From contig DATLUM010000075.1 of the NCBI GenBank assembly GCA_035533095.1, forward strand, positions 1-64,000: 64,000 nucleotides of DNA. Direction: 5' to 3'. Positions 52,554-61,881 of this stretch are shown in pieces; the first letter of the stretch is position 1; each line of letters opens with the position of its first letter. Origin of the DNA: Acidimicrobiales bacterium (lineage in GTDB: Bacteria; Actinomycetota; Acidimicrobiia; Acidimicrobiales; Palsa-688). The notes under the pieces are model-generated. The model saw nothing but the letters and a program-made list of their open reading frames with translations. It had not been told where the DNA came from and ran no database searches. A program made the position numbers and the translations under genes.

Positions 52554-53351
52554 CTATTCGAAGCGCGGGATGAGCGCCTCCACGCTCGCAACGTAGGCCT
52601 GGGTATCGGGGAAGATGCCGTAGGTGCCGAGGTTCAGCGGGCCCTCGTAGTACGCGGCGATGGTGGCACAGCGGTTGTTCCCCTCCACGCCGGCGAGGTA
52701 GGCGAGGAAGGCAGCCGACATCCGGATGTTGTCGTTGACCGAGTTGATGTTCATCGGCATCCCGATCAACGTGCCGCTGATGAAGCTCGCGGTGCCCGGC
52801 ATGATCTGGCCGGCACCGATCGCACCCGTCGACGACACGACGCCCTGCTGCCACCCCGATTCCTGCCAGGCGATCGCCTCGAGGAGCGGCAGGGAGACGT
52901 TGTAGTGGCGGGACCACTTGATGAACAGCGGCTGGAGAGCCAGCCGATCAGGTGACTGCCGGAGCAGGTCCGGTAGGACCCCCCACGTCCCGGGAGCGCC
53001 CGAGGAGGACATCGTGGCGCAAAACGACCACGGGTTCTCAGTCGTAGCGGAGGCGGTGGTAACCGCCGGAGTGGATCCGGCCGTCGAACCCGTCGTGGGA
53101 ATCTGCAGCTGGCGACCGATGAGGAGCAGGTCGCTCGCCCTCATGTTGTTCGCCGCGGCCAGCTGGTTGACGGTTATCCCGTTGGCTCGGGCGATCGCCC
53201 ACAGCGAATCGCCGGCCTTGACCACGTAGGAATGCCCGCTGCCGTAGGCGGCGGCGCCGGCCGCCAAGAGCACCCCGAGGGTCAGCAGCGACGCCCCCTT
53301 GCGCAAGAAACCTAAAGCCCGGGACGGCCCGATCAAGAATTTGGACGGCAT
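52554..53351 (-). CDS. Secreted LysM lytic transglycosylase
   Basis: 265 residues. A signal-type helix at about 17-37 (KGASLLTLGVLLAAGAAAYG), a LysM domain at about 40-86 (SYVVKAGDSLWAIARANGIT, LLLIGRQLQIP), a Thr/Ser linker, then an SLT-like domain with catalytic glutamate in EAIAWQESGWQQGVVS and the motif GAIGAGQIMPGTASFI. It would bind and cut peptidoglycan outside the membrane. No ydaO riboswitch is seen in the short upstream region. Confidence 0.9.
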   Translation of the reverse strand: MPSKFLIGPSRALGFLRKGASLLTLGVLLAAGAAAYGSGHSYVVKAGDSLWAIARANGITVNQLAAANNMRASDLLLIGRQLQIPTTGSTAGSTPAVTTASATTENPWSFCATMSSSGAPGTWGVLPDLLRQSPDRLALQPLFIKWSRHYNVSLPLLEAIAWQESGWQQGVVSSTGAIGAGQIMPGTASFISGTLIGMPMNINSVNDNIRMSAAFLAYLAGVEGNNRCATIAAYYEGPLNLGTYGIFPDTQAYVASVEALIPRFE

Positions 53352-53465
53352 GGATCAAGGAAGGTCCAATCCCTCCGCCCGCGGCCGTTGAACTTACAAC
53401 ATCAACAGCAGCCTCATCAACCCCTCGTTTAACAAACTCGGCCGCTCGCAGCCTCGACTTGAGCG

Positions 53466-55178
53466 TCAGATCCCGGCTCTCTCCTGGCGGCGCTGGGCTG
53501 CCCTGCGCTCCCCTTGCAGCCTCTCGAGGCCCTCGTCCTCGTAGTCGGCGAGGTCCACATGGGTCATCATCTCTGCGATCACCCGGTGCCCGGCTTTCTC
53601 CGCGATCAACCGGTGCATCTGCTGGCACACTTTCCGGTACTCCGGGTGTCCCTGGGGGGTGGTGCGCAACTCGAGGACGTGCATCGCCTCGCGGGCATTG
53701 AACTGCATCGCGTAGCGGATCCGGAAAGCCAGGGCCACCGCGTACGCCGCCTGAGTGGCCCCGAAACGACCGGCGAGCGCTGCGTGCAGCCCGGCCGATC
53801 GCTCCATCGCACCCGCGAACGTCCCCGACGCGCCTGCGTCCACGACCGATTGCGGCATGGTGTAGCCGTTGGCGGGGGTCAGGTCCTGCCACTCCACGGT
53901 TAGCAGGCGGTGCCTCTGCAGGTCCCGGAAGGCGCCATAGTCCGATACCACGTCGAAGCGGTACCCGGTTCGCTCCAACGCCCTGCCCGGACGGTGGCGG
54001 CGATTGGCCCGCTCCCCCACGTACGAGCGGACCACCCGCGCCCGATCCTCGTTGCTCATGGAGGCGACGCGCTCCTCCACCTTGTGCTCTGGAAGGCTCG
54101 TGTAGGGATAGAGCATCGCCGCGACGAGCTTCACCTCGGCTTCGGGATCCCAGTCGACGAGAGAAACCTCGGGGTCTCCGCCTAGCACCGGGTCCGCGTT
54201 GGTTCCCGCCTCACCGAAGAGACTCGAGACCACATCCGCCATCGCTGCCGATGTCGACTCGAGATAGTCGGAGTGTGCGACACCGCGATCGTCGACGTCG
54301 ACCCTCTTCACCCAGGACGGGATCACCTTTCTCAGCTCCGTCAGTATGAGGTCGGCGTACGACCTGGCCTCGGGCAGTGGATGCGCCCTCATGCGGATCA
54401 GAAGCGACTCGTACGCCTGGCCACTCGCGTAGATCCCGAGGTTGGACGTGGCGCCGGCAGGTAGGACCCCCCGCAGCGCGTCGAAGGCCTTGGCCCGGAC
54501 TGATTGTCTCCACGCAAAGTCCGAGTCGTCGGGCGTCTTCGGGTGTCGATCGGCGAACCAACCCTGCATGACGGGTAGCAGCTCGGCGTAGGTGTCGAAC
54601 AGGCGGTCCATGTCGCCGATGTACCTGGCGCCGAGGGGCGATTCGAGGATCCCGGGGTCTCGGTAGTAGCGGTACCGGCCGTTCGGGAGCCGGCTGTCGT
54701 AGGCTACGTAGCGGGTCGACTTCTCCATGTAGGACATGAGCCGGCCCCACTCGAGCACCTTCGTGAGCACGTTCGACGCCTGCTCGCACGCCAGGTGCAC
54801 CCCGCCGAGCTGCGCCACCGAGTCGTCTCCGTACTCGAAGAACACCCGGTCGTAGAGCTGTTCCGCCCTGGCTAGCCCGACCGTCGCGTCGACGCCCTGG
54901 TCGCCGGTGATGTCGAGGTCGCCGACGAACTCGTCGAGAAAGAGCCGGCGGAGGCTTTTCGCTGAGCGGGAGTACCTGGCGAAGAGGGCGCCCTTGACGA
55001 CCTCGGGCAGGTTGACCAGGGCGAATACCGGTCCGTCGAGGTTCGTGAAGTACCGGCGGAGGATCTCCGCTTCGTCGTCCGTCCACGCCTCGACGGCGTA
55101 TATGCCGGTGTCCAGGTACCCCATCGCGGTGGCCCAGCCTACGGGTGGCGCGCCCGGCGCGTGTTGGATGGTGGTCAC
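53466..55178 (-). CDS. Duplicated ThyX-like protein
   Basis: About 570 residues from GTG 55178 (ATG 55124 also possible). Two ThyX-type halves in tandem. The N-terminal half has RVFFEYGDDSVAQLGGVHLA, ASNVLTKVLEWGRLMSYMEK and STRYV. The C-terminal half has RDLQRHRLLTVEWQDL, GYTMPQSVVDAGA and RYAMQFNAREAMHVLELRTT. A canonical ThyX has about 230 residues and one RHRxxSxNxxSxRY motif; here the RHR part is in one half and the STRY part in the other. Such long proteins are usually annotated as FAD-dependent thymidylate synthase, but activity is unproven. It follows helY by 44 bp. Confidence 0.85.
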   Translation of the reverse strand: MTTIQHAPGAPPVGWATAMGYLDTGIYAVEAWTDDEAEILRRYFTNLDGPVFALVNLPEVVKGALFARYSRSAKSLRRLFLDEFVGDLDITGDQGVDATVGLARAEQLYDRVFFEYGDDSVAQLGGVHLACEQASNVLTKVLEWGRLMSYMEKSTRYVAYDSRLPNGRYRYYRDPGILESPLGARYIGDMDRLFDTYAELLPVMQGWFADRHPKTPDDSDFAWRQSVRAKAFDALRGVLPAGATSNLGIYASGQAYESLLIRMRAHPLPEARSYADLILTELRKVIPSWVKRVDVDDRGVAHSDYLESTSAAMADVVSSLFGEAGTNADPVLGGDPEVSLVDWDPEAEVKLVAAMLYPYTSLPEHKVEERVASMSNEDRARVVRSYVGERANRRHRPGRALERTGYRFDVVSDYGAFRDLQRHRLLTVEWQDLTPANGYTMPQSVVDAGASGTFAGAMERSAGLHAALAGRFGATQAAYAVALAFRIRYAMQFNAREAMHVLELRTTPQGHPEYRKVCQQMHRLIAEKAGHRVIAEMMTHVDLADYEDEGLERLQGERRAAQRRQERAGI

Positions 55179-55222
55179 CGGGCCCGGCTCGGGTCCCGAC
55201 CCCGGCCCGGCCGCGCGACCGC

Positions 55223-57886
55223 TCAGGTCGTGACGACCGACGAAGCCGCCACCACGCCCCGCAGAAGCCGGTCCGCGGCGGTGCGGGCGGAACGGGCGGT
55301 CGAGCGGTCGGGGGCGACGTCGCCGATCTGGCGGAGCAGGTCGATGAGCTGCTTCACGTTGCGCACGAAGTCCCCGCCGGACATCTCCTCGTCCTCGATC
55401 ACCTCCGCCAGATCCTCCCCCGCTGCCCAGGCCGAGGCCAACCCGACGAACCCTGGTTCGGGGCGCCTGGTGAGGGGCAGCCCGGCGTCGTCCTCGGCTG
55501 CGTTGAGCTCGGCGCCAAGTTGGTCGATCTCCGACCACCGGCGTCTCACCCGCGGGTTGGGGAACCAGGGTGCCGTTTCGCCCTGGCCCCGGGCCTCGAA
55601 GGTGAATACGGACACGACGCCTGCGAGCTCGTCGGGCTCCAAACCGTCGAGCAGTCCCTGGCCGAGGCTCTCGCAGATGAGGAGATCCTCCTCGTGGTAG
55701 ATGCGGGCCAGCCGCTCCCCCGCTTCGGTCAGCGACCATCCGTCGACGTAACCCCACGCCTCCAGCACCCGGAGCACCCGGTCGAACTGGCGGGCCAGGG
55801 ATTCCACCCTCCCCTTCACACGACGCTGGAGACGCTCGATGTCACGTGTGAGCCGGTCGACCCGATCCAGCGCACGCACGTGCGCGGCTGCCTGAGGGCA
55901 CGACGCGACGGGATGCTGCGCCACCCCTGTCGCGGCTGCCATGGCCACGTCGCCCCGCCAGTCGCGGTCCCGGCGCGAATAGCCCGGCGTGCCCCCATCA
56001 CCACGGTCGGTGCTGGCATTGGCGGCTGAGACCGCCGCGTTGAGCGCGGAGGCCACGCGGCGTTGGAAGCTGCTGTTGTTCGGCGTGTACGGCGTGGGGA
56101 GCTCGACCTGCGCTACCGACTCCGGCGGGTTGGCGAAATCCTTCGGCCCGAGCGACACGAGTCTCCCGTCGGCGCTGATCCCTCTGATCCTCACGTCACC
56201 GCCGCGCCGGCGGGCCGTCGACAGCACCGCGACACGGCCGCGCGTCCGCGCACCCGGAACGATGAGAACATCGCCCGGCCTGAGCTTGTCCAGAGCCGCC
56301 AGCACCTCGGCGGCGTTGGAGGGTCGCTCGTGCGCCGCCTGCTCGCTCGCACGAAGAAGGCGCCGGTAGTCGCCCGTGTCCCCGCGCTCGCAGGTTGCAG
56401 CGGCCCTGGCCTCCTCGAGCGCCGCGCCTGTGCGGTCGATCTGCGTCTCGAGACGGACAACGTCGCTGTCGGTGCGGTACTGAGCAAAGGAGAGGTTGAG
56501 GAGGTGGTGCGCCACATCAGGCGCGTACCGGCGGACCAGGTTGGCAGCCATGTTGTAGGTGGGCCTGAAGCTGCTGGATAGGGCGTAGGTGCGCGCGCCG
56601 GCCAGGCTGGCCACTTGGTCGAACGGAACGAAAGGCGACCACAGGACAACCGCATAACCGATGTCGTCGATGCCGCGACGGCCGGCGCGCCCGGTCAGCT
56701 GTGTGTACTCCCCCGGGGTGAGGAACTCGTGCCGCTCCCCGGTGAACTTGGTGAGCTTCTCGATGACGACCGACCGGGCTGGCATGTTGATGCCGAGCGA
56801 GAGCGTCTCGGTCGCGAACACGGCCTTGACGAGACCGGCGGCAAAGCAGGCTTCTACAGCTTCCTTGAAGGGCGGGACCATGCCTGCGTGGTGCGCGGCG
56901 TAGCCCGACTCGAGCCCGTTGATCCAGGCGGCGTAGTCGAGGACGCGCAGATCGTCGTCGCTGAGCACTTCGACGTGCTGTTCGGCAATGGCCCTTATCT
57001 GGCGGCGCTCGTCGACTGTGGTGAGGCGCGATCCTTCCCGCACGCATTGCGCGACAGCGTCGTCGCAGGCTGCGCGGGAGAAGATGAAGTAGATCGCGGG
57101 GAGCATGCCGTGCTCCTCGAGTAGTTCGATCACCTCGATTCTCCGAGGGGTGAAAAGACGGCCCCTGGGCCGCCCTCGCATCCCCGGATGACGCAAGGTT
57201 TTCGAGTCGAGCGCGGCTGCCTCTGCGTTGGGCCGGCCCTCAACGAGTGTCGGCATGAGGAGCAGCCGGTCGGAGCTCTTGTCGCCAAGCAGGTAGAGGT
57301 CGTGAAGCTCGACCGGTCGCCGGTCCTCAATGACCGCCGTCGTCTCGCCGCGAACGGTGCCGATCCAGTCCGCGAGCTCCTCGGCGTTCGAGACCGTTGC
57401 CGAAAGGCATACGAGGTCGACCTGCGGGGGCGAGTGGATGATCACCTCCTCCCACACCGGTCCTCGATATGCGTTCTGGAGGTAGTGGACTTCGTCGAGA
57501 ACGACGTAGCGAAGGTTCTCCAACGCGGGCGCGGACGCGTAGATCATGTTGCGAAGGACCTCGGTGGTCATCACGACCACCGGCGCGTCGCCGTTGATCG
57601 AGTTGTCCCCGGTCAGCAACCCGACCGAAGAAGCGCCATGCCGGCGCACGAGCTCCGCGTATTTCTGGTTGGAGAGCGCCTTGAGTGGGGTCGTATAGAA
57701 AGCCTTGTGGCCGCCGGCGAGGGCCAACGACACGGCGTACTGCGCCACCACCGTCTTCCCCGATCCTGTCGGCGCGGCGACCACCACGCTTCCCCCGGAG
57801 TCGAGCGCATCGAGGGCCTGCCTCTGGAAGCCGTCGAGCTCGAACCCGAGCTCCGATTCGAATCGGGCGCGGGTCGCGTTCGCCAC
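55223..57886 (-). CDS. helY: Ski2-like DEVH-box RNA helicase (HelY type)
   Basis: 887 residues from GTG 57886. Walker A in VVAAPTGSGKTVVAQYA near residue 38, DEVH box in YVVLDEVHYLQ, SAT in CLSATVSN, and motif VI in TQLTGRAGRRGIDDIG. TETLSLGINMPARSVVIEKL is typical of Ski2/Mtr4 relatives. The C-terminal third is the helical DSHCT region. It probably unwinds structured RNA. The gene order helY-tatC-tatB ... pafC-pafB-pafA matches M. tuberculosis Rv2092c-Rv2097c. Confidence 0.93.
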   Translation of the reverse strand: MANATRARFESELGFELDGFQRQALDALDSGGSVVVAAPTGSGKTVVAQYAVSLALAGGHKAFYTTPLKALSNQKYAELVRRHGASSVGLLTGDNSINGDAPVVVMTTEVLRNMIYASAPALENLRYVVLDEVHYLQNAYRGPVWEEVIIHSPPQVDLVCLSATVSNAEELADWIGTVRGETTAVIEDRRPVELHDLYLLGDKSSDRLLLMPTLVEGRPNAEAAALDSKTLRHPGMRGRPRGRLFTPRRIEVIELLEEHGMLPAIYFIFSRAACDDAVAQCVREGSRLTTVDERRQIRAIAEQHVEVLSDDDLRVLDYAAWINGLESGYAAHHAGMVPPFKEAVEACFAAGLVKAVFATETLSLGINMPARSVVIEKLTKFTGERHEFLTPGEYTQLTGRAGRRGIDDIGYAVVLWSPFVPFDQVASLAGARTYALSSSFRPTYNMAANLVRRYAPDVAHHLLNLSFAQYRTDSDVVRLETQIDRTGAALEEARAAATCERGDTGDYRRLLRASEQAAHERPSNAAEVLAALDKLRPGDVLIVPGARTRGRVAVLSTARRRGGDVRIRGISADGRLVSLGPKDFANPPESVAQVELPTPYTPNNSSFQRRVASALNAAVSAANASTDRGDGGTPGYSRRDRDWRGDVAMAAATGVAQHPVASCPQAAAHVRALDRVDRLTRDIERLQRRVKGRVESLARQFDRVLRVLEAWGYVDGWSLTEAGERLARIYHEEDLLICESLGQGLLDGLEPDELAGVVSVFTFEARGQGETAPWFPNPRVRRRWSEIDQLGAELNAAEDDAGLPLTRRPEPGFVGLASAWAAGEDLAEVIEDEEMSGGDFVRNVKQLIDLLRQIGDVAPDRSTARSARTAADRLLRGVVAASSVVTT

Positions 57887-57889
57887 GCG

Positions 57890-58672
57890 CTACTTCTTGA
57901 GCAGGCGGCCGATGACAATCGACGCCTCGTAGAACACGAGCATCGGGACAGCCATCGCGATGAACGAGAACGGGTCGCTGCTGGGTGTGATCACCGCTGC
58001 CACCAAGCAGATGACGACGATCGCAGGGCGCCGCCACCGCCTCCAGGTCGCGCTCGGGACCACACCGACCAACTCCAAGAAGACGACGACGAGGGGATAC
58101 ATGAACACGAGCCCGAAGATCATGCACATCGCGACGTACAGCGTGAAGTAACGCGTAGGGGAGAACAGGGGGACGACCCCCGTGCCGCTTACGTCGATGA
58201 GCCACGTGAGAGCCTTCGGGAACACCTCGATCGCGGTGGCCACCCCTCCGGCGAAGAGGATGACGGCGGCGCTGACGAAAGGCACTATGTAGCGCTTCTC
58301 GTTCTTGTACAGCCCAGGGGTGATGAAGCGCCAGAGCTGCCAGAACACCACCGGCGACGCGAGCGCGATGCCGCCGTAGACGCTCACCTTGAGCCGGGTG
58401 GTGAACCCTTCGAGAGGACCGCTGGTGACGAGGTTGCCGCTGGACACGTCCTTGGCCTTGTGGTGGGCGAGGAAGGCGTGATAGGGGTGCAGCATGAAGC
58501 GGATGGCTTCGTCGTAGAAGAACCATGCGACGATGGTCCCGACGGTGATCGCGACGATGGCGATGATCAGGCGATGGCGCATCTCCGCCAGATGCTCGAA
58601 CAGGGTCATTTTTCCCAGTTCGTCGTCAGCGGCGGCTTCGGCTGCCCCTTCCCGATCGTCGGTCATGGCCAC
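57890..58672 (-). CDS. tatC: Twin-arginine translocase subunit TatC
   Basis: 260 residues with six membrane helices. Signatures: MTLFEHLAEMRHRLIIAIVA, WQLWRFITPGLYKNEKRYIV and FVFMYPLVVV-like helix 4 region (GLVFMYPLVVVFLELVG). It binds twin-arginine signal peptides and forms the Tat channel with TatA/B. It lies 3 bp before helY and 23 bp after tatB. Confidence 0.96.
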   Translation of the reverse strand: MAMTDDREGAAEAAADDELGKMTLFEHLAEMRHRLIIAIVAITVGTIVAWFFYDEAIRFMLHPYHAFLAHHKAKDVSSGNLVTSGPLEGFTTRLKVSVYGGIALASPVVFWQLWRFITPGLYKNEKRYIVPFVSAAVILFAGGVATAIEVFPKALTWLIDVSGTGVVPLFSPTRYFTLYVAMCMIFGLVFMYPLVVVFLELVGVVPSATWRRWRRPAIVVICLVAAVITPSSDPFSFIAMAVPMLVFYEASIVIGRLLKK

Positions 58673-58695
58673 GACAGGCGAAACTCGGGCCGCCG

Positions 58696-59085
58696 CTAGT
58701 TGAGCGACGGGTCATCCGGGGCCGGGGGCACAAGAGCACCAGTGGCCGCGTCACCAACGCCGAGCGAGGGCGCATCGGGTTCGCCCGCGGTGTTCGTACT
58801 GGACGGTGGAACCGCCGTCACGGGGGCCGTGAACGTGGAGGTCACCGCTTCCCGCATGGAGCGACGGACATCCGGGATGCGAAACTCCCCTGCAGCTGAC
58901 TTGACCGCGTCCGTCGGGTCGGCCAGCGCCTCGCGGACCTCCTCCTGGAAGCTCGAGGACATCCTGCGTACCTGCGCCACGAAGCGGCCGAGGGTTCGCG
59001 CGGCCTGCGGGAGACGGTGAGGTCCGAGGACGATCAAGGCGATAACGCCCACGAGAAAGAGCTTCTCAGGGCTGAAGTTCAGCAC
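58696..59085 (-). CDS. tatB: Sec-independent translocase protein TatB/TatA
   Basis: 129 residues. One N-terminal membrane helix with the hinge (FSPEKLFLVGVIALIVLGPH then RLPQAARTLGRFVAQVR), an amphipathic helix, and a long Pro/Ser/Thr tail. Glu at position 7 and the GPxRLP motif favour TatB over TatA. No second tatA gene is nearby, so it could serve both roles. Confidence 0.88.
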   Translation of the reverse strand: MLNFSPEKLFLVGVIALIVLGPHRLPQAARTLGRFVAQVRRMSSSFQEEVREALADPTDAVKSAAGEFRIPDVRRSMREAVTSTFTAPVTAVPPSSTNTAGEPDAPSLGVGDAATGALVPPAPDDPSLN

Positions 59086-59111
59086 GCCGCGAGTGTAGTT
59101 GCGCTTGCCGC

Positions 59112-59276
59112 CTAGAGGGCGCGGCCACCCCGCACGTCCCCACGAGTCCGCACGCGCAGGGGGCGCATGGCGCTATGGAGCTCCGAGACGGATTTGTTCA
59201 ACCTGTGGACGCAAACCATCAGAGCCACGGCGCCGGCCCCGCCCACTCCGAGCGGGATCAGCCACAAGTCGCTCAA
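59112..59276 (-). CDS. Small single-span membrane protein
   Basis: 54 residues if started at TTG 59276, which overlaps the upstream stop as TTGA. One membrane helix (LIPLGVGGAGAVALMVCVHR) is followed by an amphipathic segment (LNKSVSELHSAMRPLR) and a basic end. An ATG at 59327 would overlap the upstream gene by 55 bp. It sits in line with tatB-tatC, so it may be co-expressed with them. Not recognised. Confidence 0.55.
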   Translation of the reverse strand: MSDLWLIPLGVGGAGAVALMVCVHRLNKSVSELHSAMRPLRVRTRGDVRGGRAL

Positions 59277-59620
59277 CGACCCGATCCGGTCACACTGTCG
59301 CTCCCCGCTACGAGCTTCTCCATCCACCGATCATCCTCCAAGGCGAGGTGGAATGCCAGTAAGTCGTCGTGAGTGATCGGGGGTCCCACCTTCTGCTCGT
59401 GCAGCTCGGCCGGCAAGGACCACATGACGATCTCGCAGCCGGCGGCGCTCAACGCTCCGAATACCCTCTCACCAGCTTCTTTGGTGGTTATGAGCCGGCA
59501 ATCGGGGCACTGGAAGGAGTAAGTGGCGGCGGCATTCGAGGCGCAGACCTGGATCTGTACGTCCGCAATGTCCAGTTCGACGTCACCGCAAGCAGCGCAT
59601 GTGGCCCTGACGATCGCCAC
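59273..59620 (-). CDS. Zinc-ribbon protein of unknown function
   Basis: 115 residues from GTG 59620, with GGAGG 4 nt upstream. Two cysteine pairs (RATCAACGDVELDIADVQI and YSFQCPDCRLITTKEAGERV) form a zinc ribbon. The end (LPAELHEQKVGPPITHDDLL, AFHLALEDDRWMEKLV) is a helical module common in actinobacteria. Role unknown. The longer frame up to 59914 has an unconserved start and overlaps the divergent gene. Confidence 0.78.
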   Translation of the reverse strand: MAIVRATCAACGDVELDIADVQIQVCASNAAATYSFQCPDCRLITTKEAGERVFGALSAAGCEIVMWSLPAELHEQKVGPPITHDDLLAFHLALEDDRWMEKLVAGSDSVTGSGR

Positions 59621-59686
59621 GAGAGCCTCCTTTGAGCGGATTTCGCTCCATTGCCTATATCGGCGCCGCTGGGGCAACCTTGAGCG

Positions 59687-60376
59687 GTGAGTCGGCGCCC
59701 GATCGCCTTCGCCCACCGGGGAGCCAGGGCGGTCAGGCGGGAGAACACCATCGACGCCTTCCAGCACGCCCTCGTGCTCGGCGCGACGGGACTCGAGAGC
59801 GACGTGTGGATCACGGCCGACGGCCAGGCGGTGCTCGACCACGACGGGGTCACCGGGCCGCCCTGGCGCCGGCGGCCGCTGTCGGCTCAGGAGCGGCGGG
59901 CGCTCCCGTCCCACATCCCCACGCTCGAGCAGCTCTACGGGTCGTGTGGAACCGACTTCGAGCTGTCGCTCGACATCAAGGACCCGGCTTCCCTCGGTGA
60001 GACCCTTCGGGTCGCCAAGGCCTTCGATGCGGCCGAGCGCCTGTGGATCTGCGAGCCCGTAATCGCGCGACTGCGGTCATGGGCGCCTTTGGCAGGAGGC
60101 GCCCGGCTCGTGAACTCGACTCACCTCGACGACATGCCGGAGGGCTTCGCCGTCCGCCTGGAAGAACTCCGCGCCATCGGTGTCGGCGCGCTCAACCTCC
60201 ACGGCAGCGAATGGAACTCGCAACGCGTCGCCGAAGCCCACGATGCCGGCCTGCTCGCATTCGGTTGGGACGCCCAGGACGACCGACACATACGCCGTCT
60301 GGTCTCACTGGGACTCGACGGCATCTACTCCGACCATGTCGACCGGCTCGTCCATGCGATAGCGACCGAAGGCTGA
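59687..60376 (+). CDS. Glycerophosphodiester phosphodiesterase
   Basis: 229 residues from GTG 59687. Catalytic segment IAFAHRGARAVRRENTIDAF (HRG...ENT), then GATGLESDVWITADGQAVLD and the ending IRRLVSLGLDGIYSDHVDRL. It would split glycerophosphodiesters to glycerol 3-phosphate and an alcohol. No signal peptide, so it acts inside the cell. It interrupts the minus-strand tat-paf block. Confidence 0.9.
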   Translation: MSRRPIAFAHRGARAVRRENTIDAFQHALVLGATGLESDVWITADGQAVLDHDGVTGPPWRRRPLSAQERRALPSHIPTLEQLYGSCGTDFELSLDIKDPASLGETLRVAKAFDAAERLWICEPVIARLRSWAPLAGGARLVNSTHLDDMPEGFAVRLEELRAIGVGALNLHGSEWNSQRVAEAHDAGLLAFGWDAQDDRHIRRLVSLGLDGIYSDHVDRLVHAIATEG

Positions 60377-60385
60377 GCTACCGGG

Positions 60386-60913
60386 TCAGAGCCCGCCTAT
60401 TCGCGAGATCGGCCACACCTTGATGAATGCGCGGCCGACTATGAGCTTGCCGGATATCGGGCCGATCACCCGCGAGTCCGCAGAGTCGCCCCGGTTGTCC
60501 CCCATCACGAAGTAGTCGCCGTGCGGGACCACCACTGCCGGAAAGGGCGCCGTGGTGACGCCTTTCGGCAGCCAAGGCTCCTTGAGCCTGTGACCGTTGA
60601 TGTAAACGGCTCCGTCCTTGCCGGAGATGCTCTCGCCGGGGAGGCCTATGACCCGCTTGATGAGGTCCTTGATCCCCGGGCTGTAGTCTTTGGGGGGCCT
60701 CGTGAAGACCACTACGTCACCACGATGGATCGAGTGAAGGTCGTAGGAGAGCTTGTTGACGAGCACCCGGTCGCCGACCTTCAGCGTGGGCTCCATCGAC
60801 CCGGAAGGGATGAAGAACGGCTCGAAGACGAATGCTCGTATGAGCACGGCCGCTAAAACCGCCACCGCAAGGACGGCGATCCACTCGATCACCACGCGGC
60901 GGGATCTGGGCAC
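60386..60913 (-). CDS. lepB: Signal peptidase I
   Basis: 175 residues from GTG 60913. An N-terminal membrane helix (VVIEWIAVLAVAVLAAVLIR), catalytic serine in FFIPSGSMEPTLKVGD, catalytic lysine in DLIKRVIGLPGE and box E in GDYFVMGDNRGDSADSRVIG. It removes signal peptides outside the membrane. Most actinobacteria carry lepB near rplS; its place between the tat and paf genes is unusual. Confidence 0.95.
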   Translation of the reverse strand: MPRSRRVVIEWIAVLAVAVLAAVLIRAFVFEPFFIPSGSMEPTLKVGDRVLVNKLSYDLHSIHRGDVVVFTRPPKDYSPGIKDLIKRVIGLPGESISGKDGAVYINGHRLKEPWLPKGVTTAPFPAVVVPHGDYFVMGDNRGDSADSRVIGPISGKLIVGRAFIKVWPISRIGGL

Positions 60914-60921
60914 GGCGGGCA

Positions 60922-60927
60922 ACGATA
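60922..60927 (-). promoter_or_regulatory. -10 element of lepB, leaderless
   Basis: TATCGT on the minus strand, 14 nt before GTG 60913. It fixes the start and separates lepB from pafC. Confidence 0.45.
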
Positions 60928-60939
60928 CAGAAGCGCCGT

Positions 60940-61881
60940 TCAGCCGCGGTATCGGGCCAGGATCCGCTCGGCCGCTGCCGGCGCCAGGTCCGCGGGACCT
61001 TCGACGACCCGGGCGTCGGGACCGGCCTTCAGGAGAACCCTCTCCAACCACGCGCTCCGGCCGGCGCGCAGCTTCACCCGGATCACACCGCCCGGTAGTT
61101 CGGATACCTCGTCGTTGGGATACTGCTCGGCGATCCACCGAGCCGGCGGGTCGAGGTCGAGTACCACCACAGGATCGCCTGGCTGCGGATCGAAGATGCG
61201 GCTGTCTGGGTCGCCCGTGCCCGTCGGCGGCTCGAACCTCTCTTCGAGCTCGCGGGCGGCGATGATCCTGTCGACCCGGAAGAGCCGTTCGTCGCCGACC
61301 CTCTCGCACCAGCCCCGCATGTACCAGTGTCCGGAGGAGCTGAAGACGTTCCACGGACGGACAACCCGCTCGCTGCGCCCGTCGCGCCCGAACGAGTAGT
61401 AGTCGAGGAGCATCTTGTGGCTGTGCGTGGCGGCATGCCGCAAGGACTCGAGCAGGTCCGGCGCGGCGTACCCCAGTTCGACCTCGAGCGCCTCGTCGGG
61501 CGCAACGCCGAGCACCGTCTCGAGCTTGGCAAGTGCCGATGCGAGCGCCCCGTCGGGCTCGGTGCCGCGGAGGTTGAGGAACGCCCTGGCCGCCGATTCG
61601 AGGGCCAGCCCTTCCTGTGGGCTCAGGCGCAGTGGCCGGCGGAAATAGTCGGCCATGCGGATCCAGACCCTGCCGTCGGCGATGTCGACGTCGATGAGGA
61701 CGTCGGGCGTGAACGGATGCAGGCCGCACATGAACAGCAGGTTGAGCTCTGCGACGAGTTCGTCCTCGGAGATCCCGAACCGCTCGGAGACTTCGGCGAG
61801 CGCCGGACCGTCGCGTGACGCGATCCAGGGCACGATGTCGAGCAGCCGCGCGAGGCGGACGTCGGCAGGCGCCCTAACCAC
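60940..61881 (-). CDS. pafC: WYL-domain regulator PafC
   Basis: 313 residues from GTG 61881. A helix-turn-helix start (RLARLLDIVPWIASRDGPAL, AEVSERFGISEDELVAELNL) and a WYL domain at about 155-220 (HKMLLDYYSFGRDGRSERVV, PWNVFSSSGHWYMRGWCER, LFRVDRIIAARELEE). With PafB it forms a DNA-damage-response activator in mycobacteria. Eight bases overlap pafB. Confidence 0.92.
   Translation of the reverse strand: MVRAPADVRLARLLDIVPWIASRDGPALAEVSERFGISEDELVAELNLLFMCGLHPFTPDVLIDVDIADGRVWIRMADYFRRPLRLSPQEGLALESAARAFLNLRGTEPDGALASALAKLETVLGVAPDEALEVELGYAAPDLLESLRHAATHSHKMLLDYYSFGRDGRSERVVRPWNVFSSSGHWYMRGWCERVGDERLFRVDRIIAARELEERFEPPTGTGDPDSRIFDPQPGDPVVVLDLDPPARWIAEQYPNDEVSELPGGVIRVKLRAGRSAWLERVLLKAGPDARVVEGPADLAPAAAERILARYRG

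Noticed and set aside
53352-53465. c-di-AMP (ydaO) riboswitch before the LysM transglycosylase
   Set aside because: Such riboswitches often precede cell-wall hydrolases in actinobacteria, but the 114-bp leader is too short and lacks the conserved segments.
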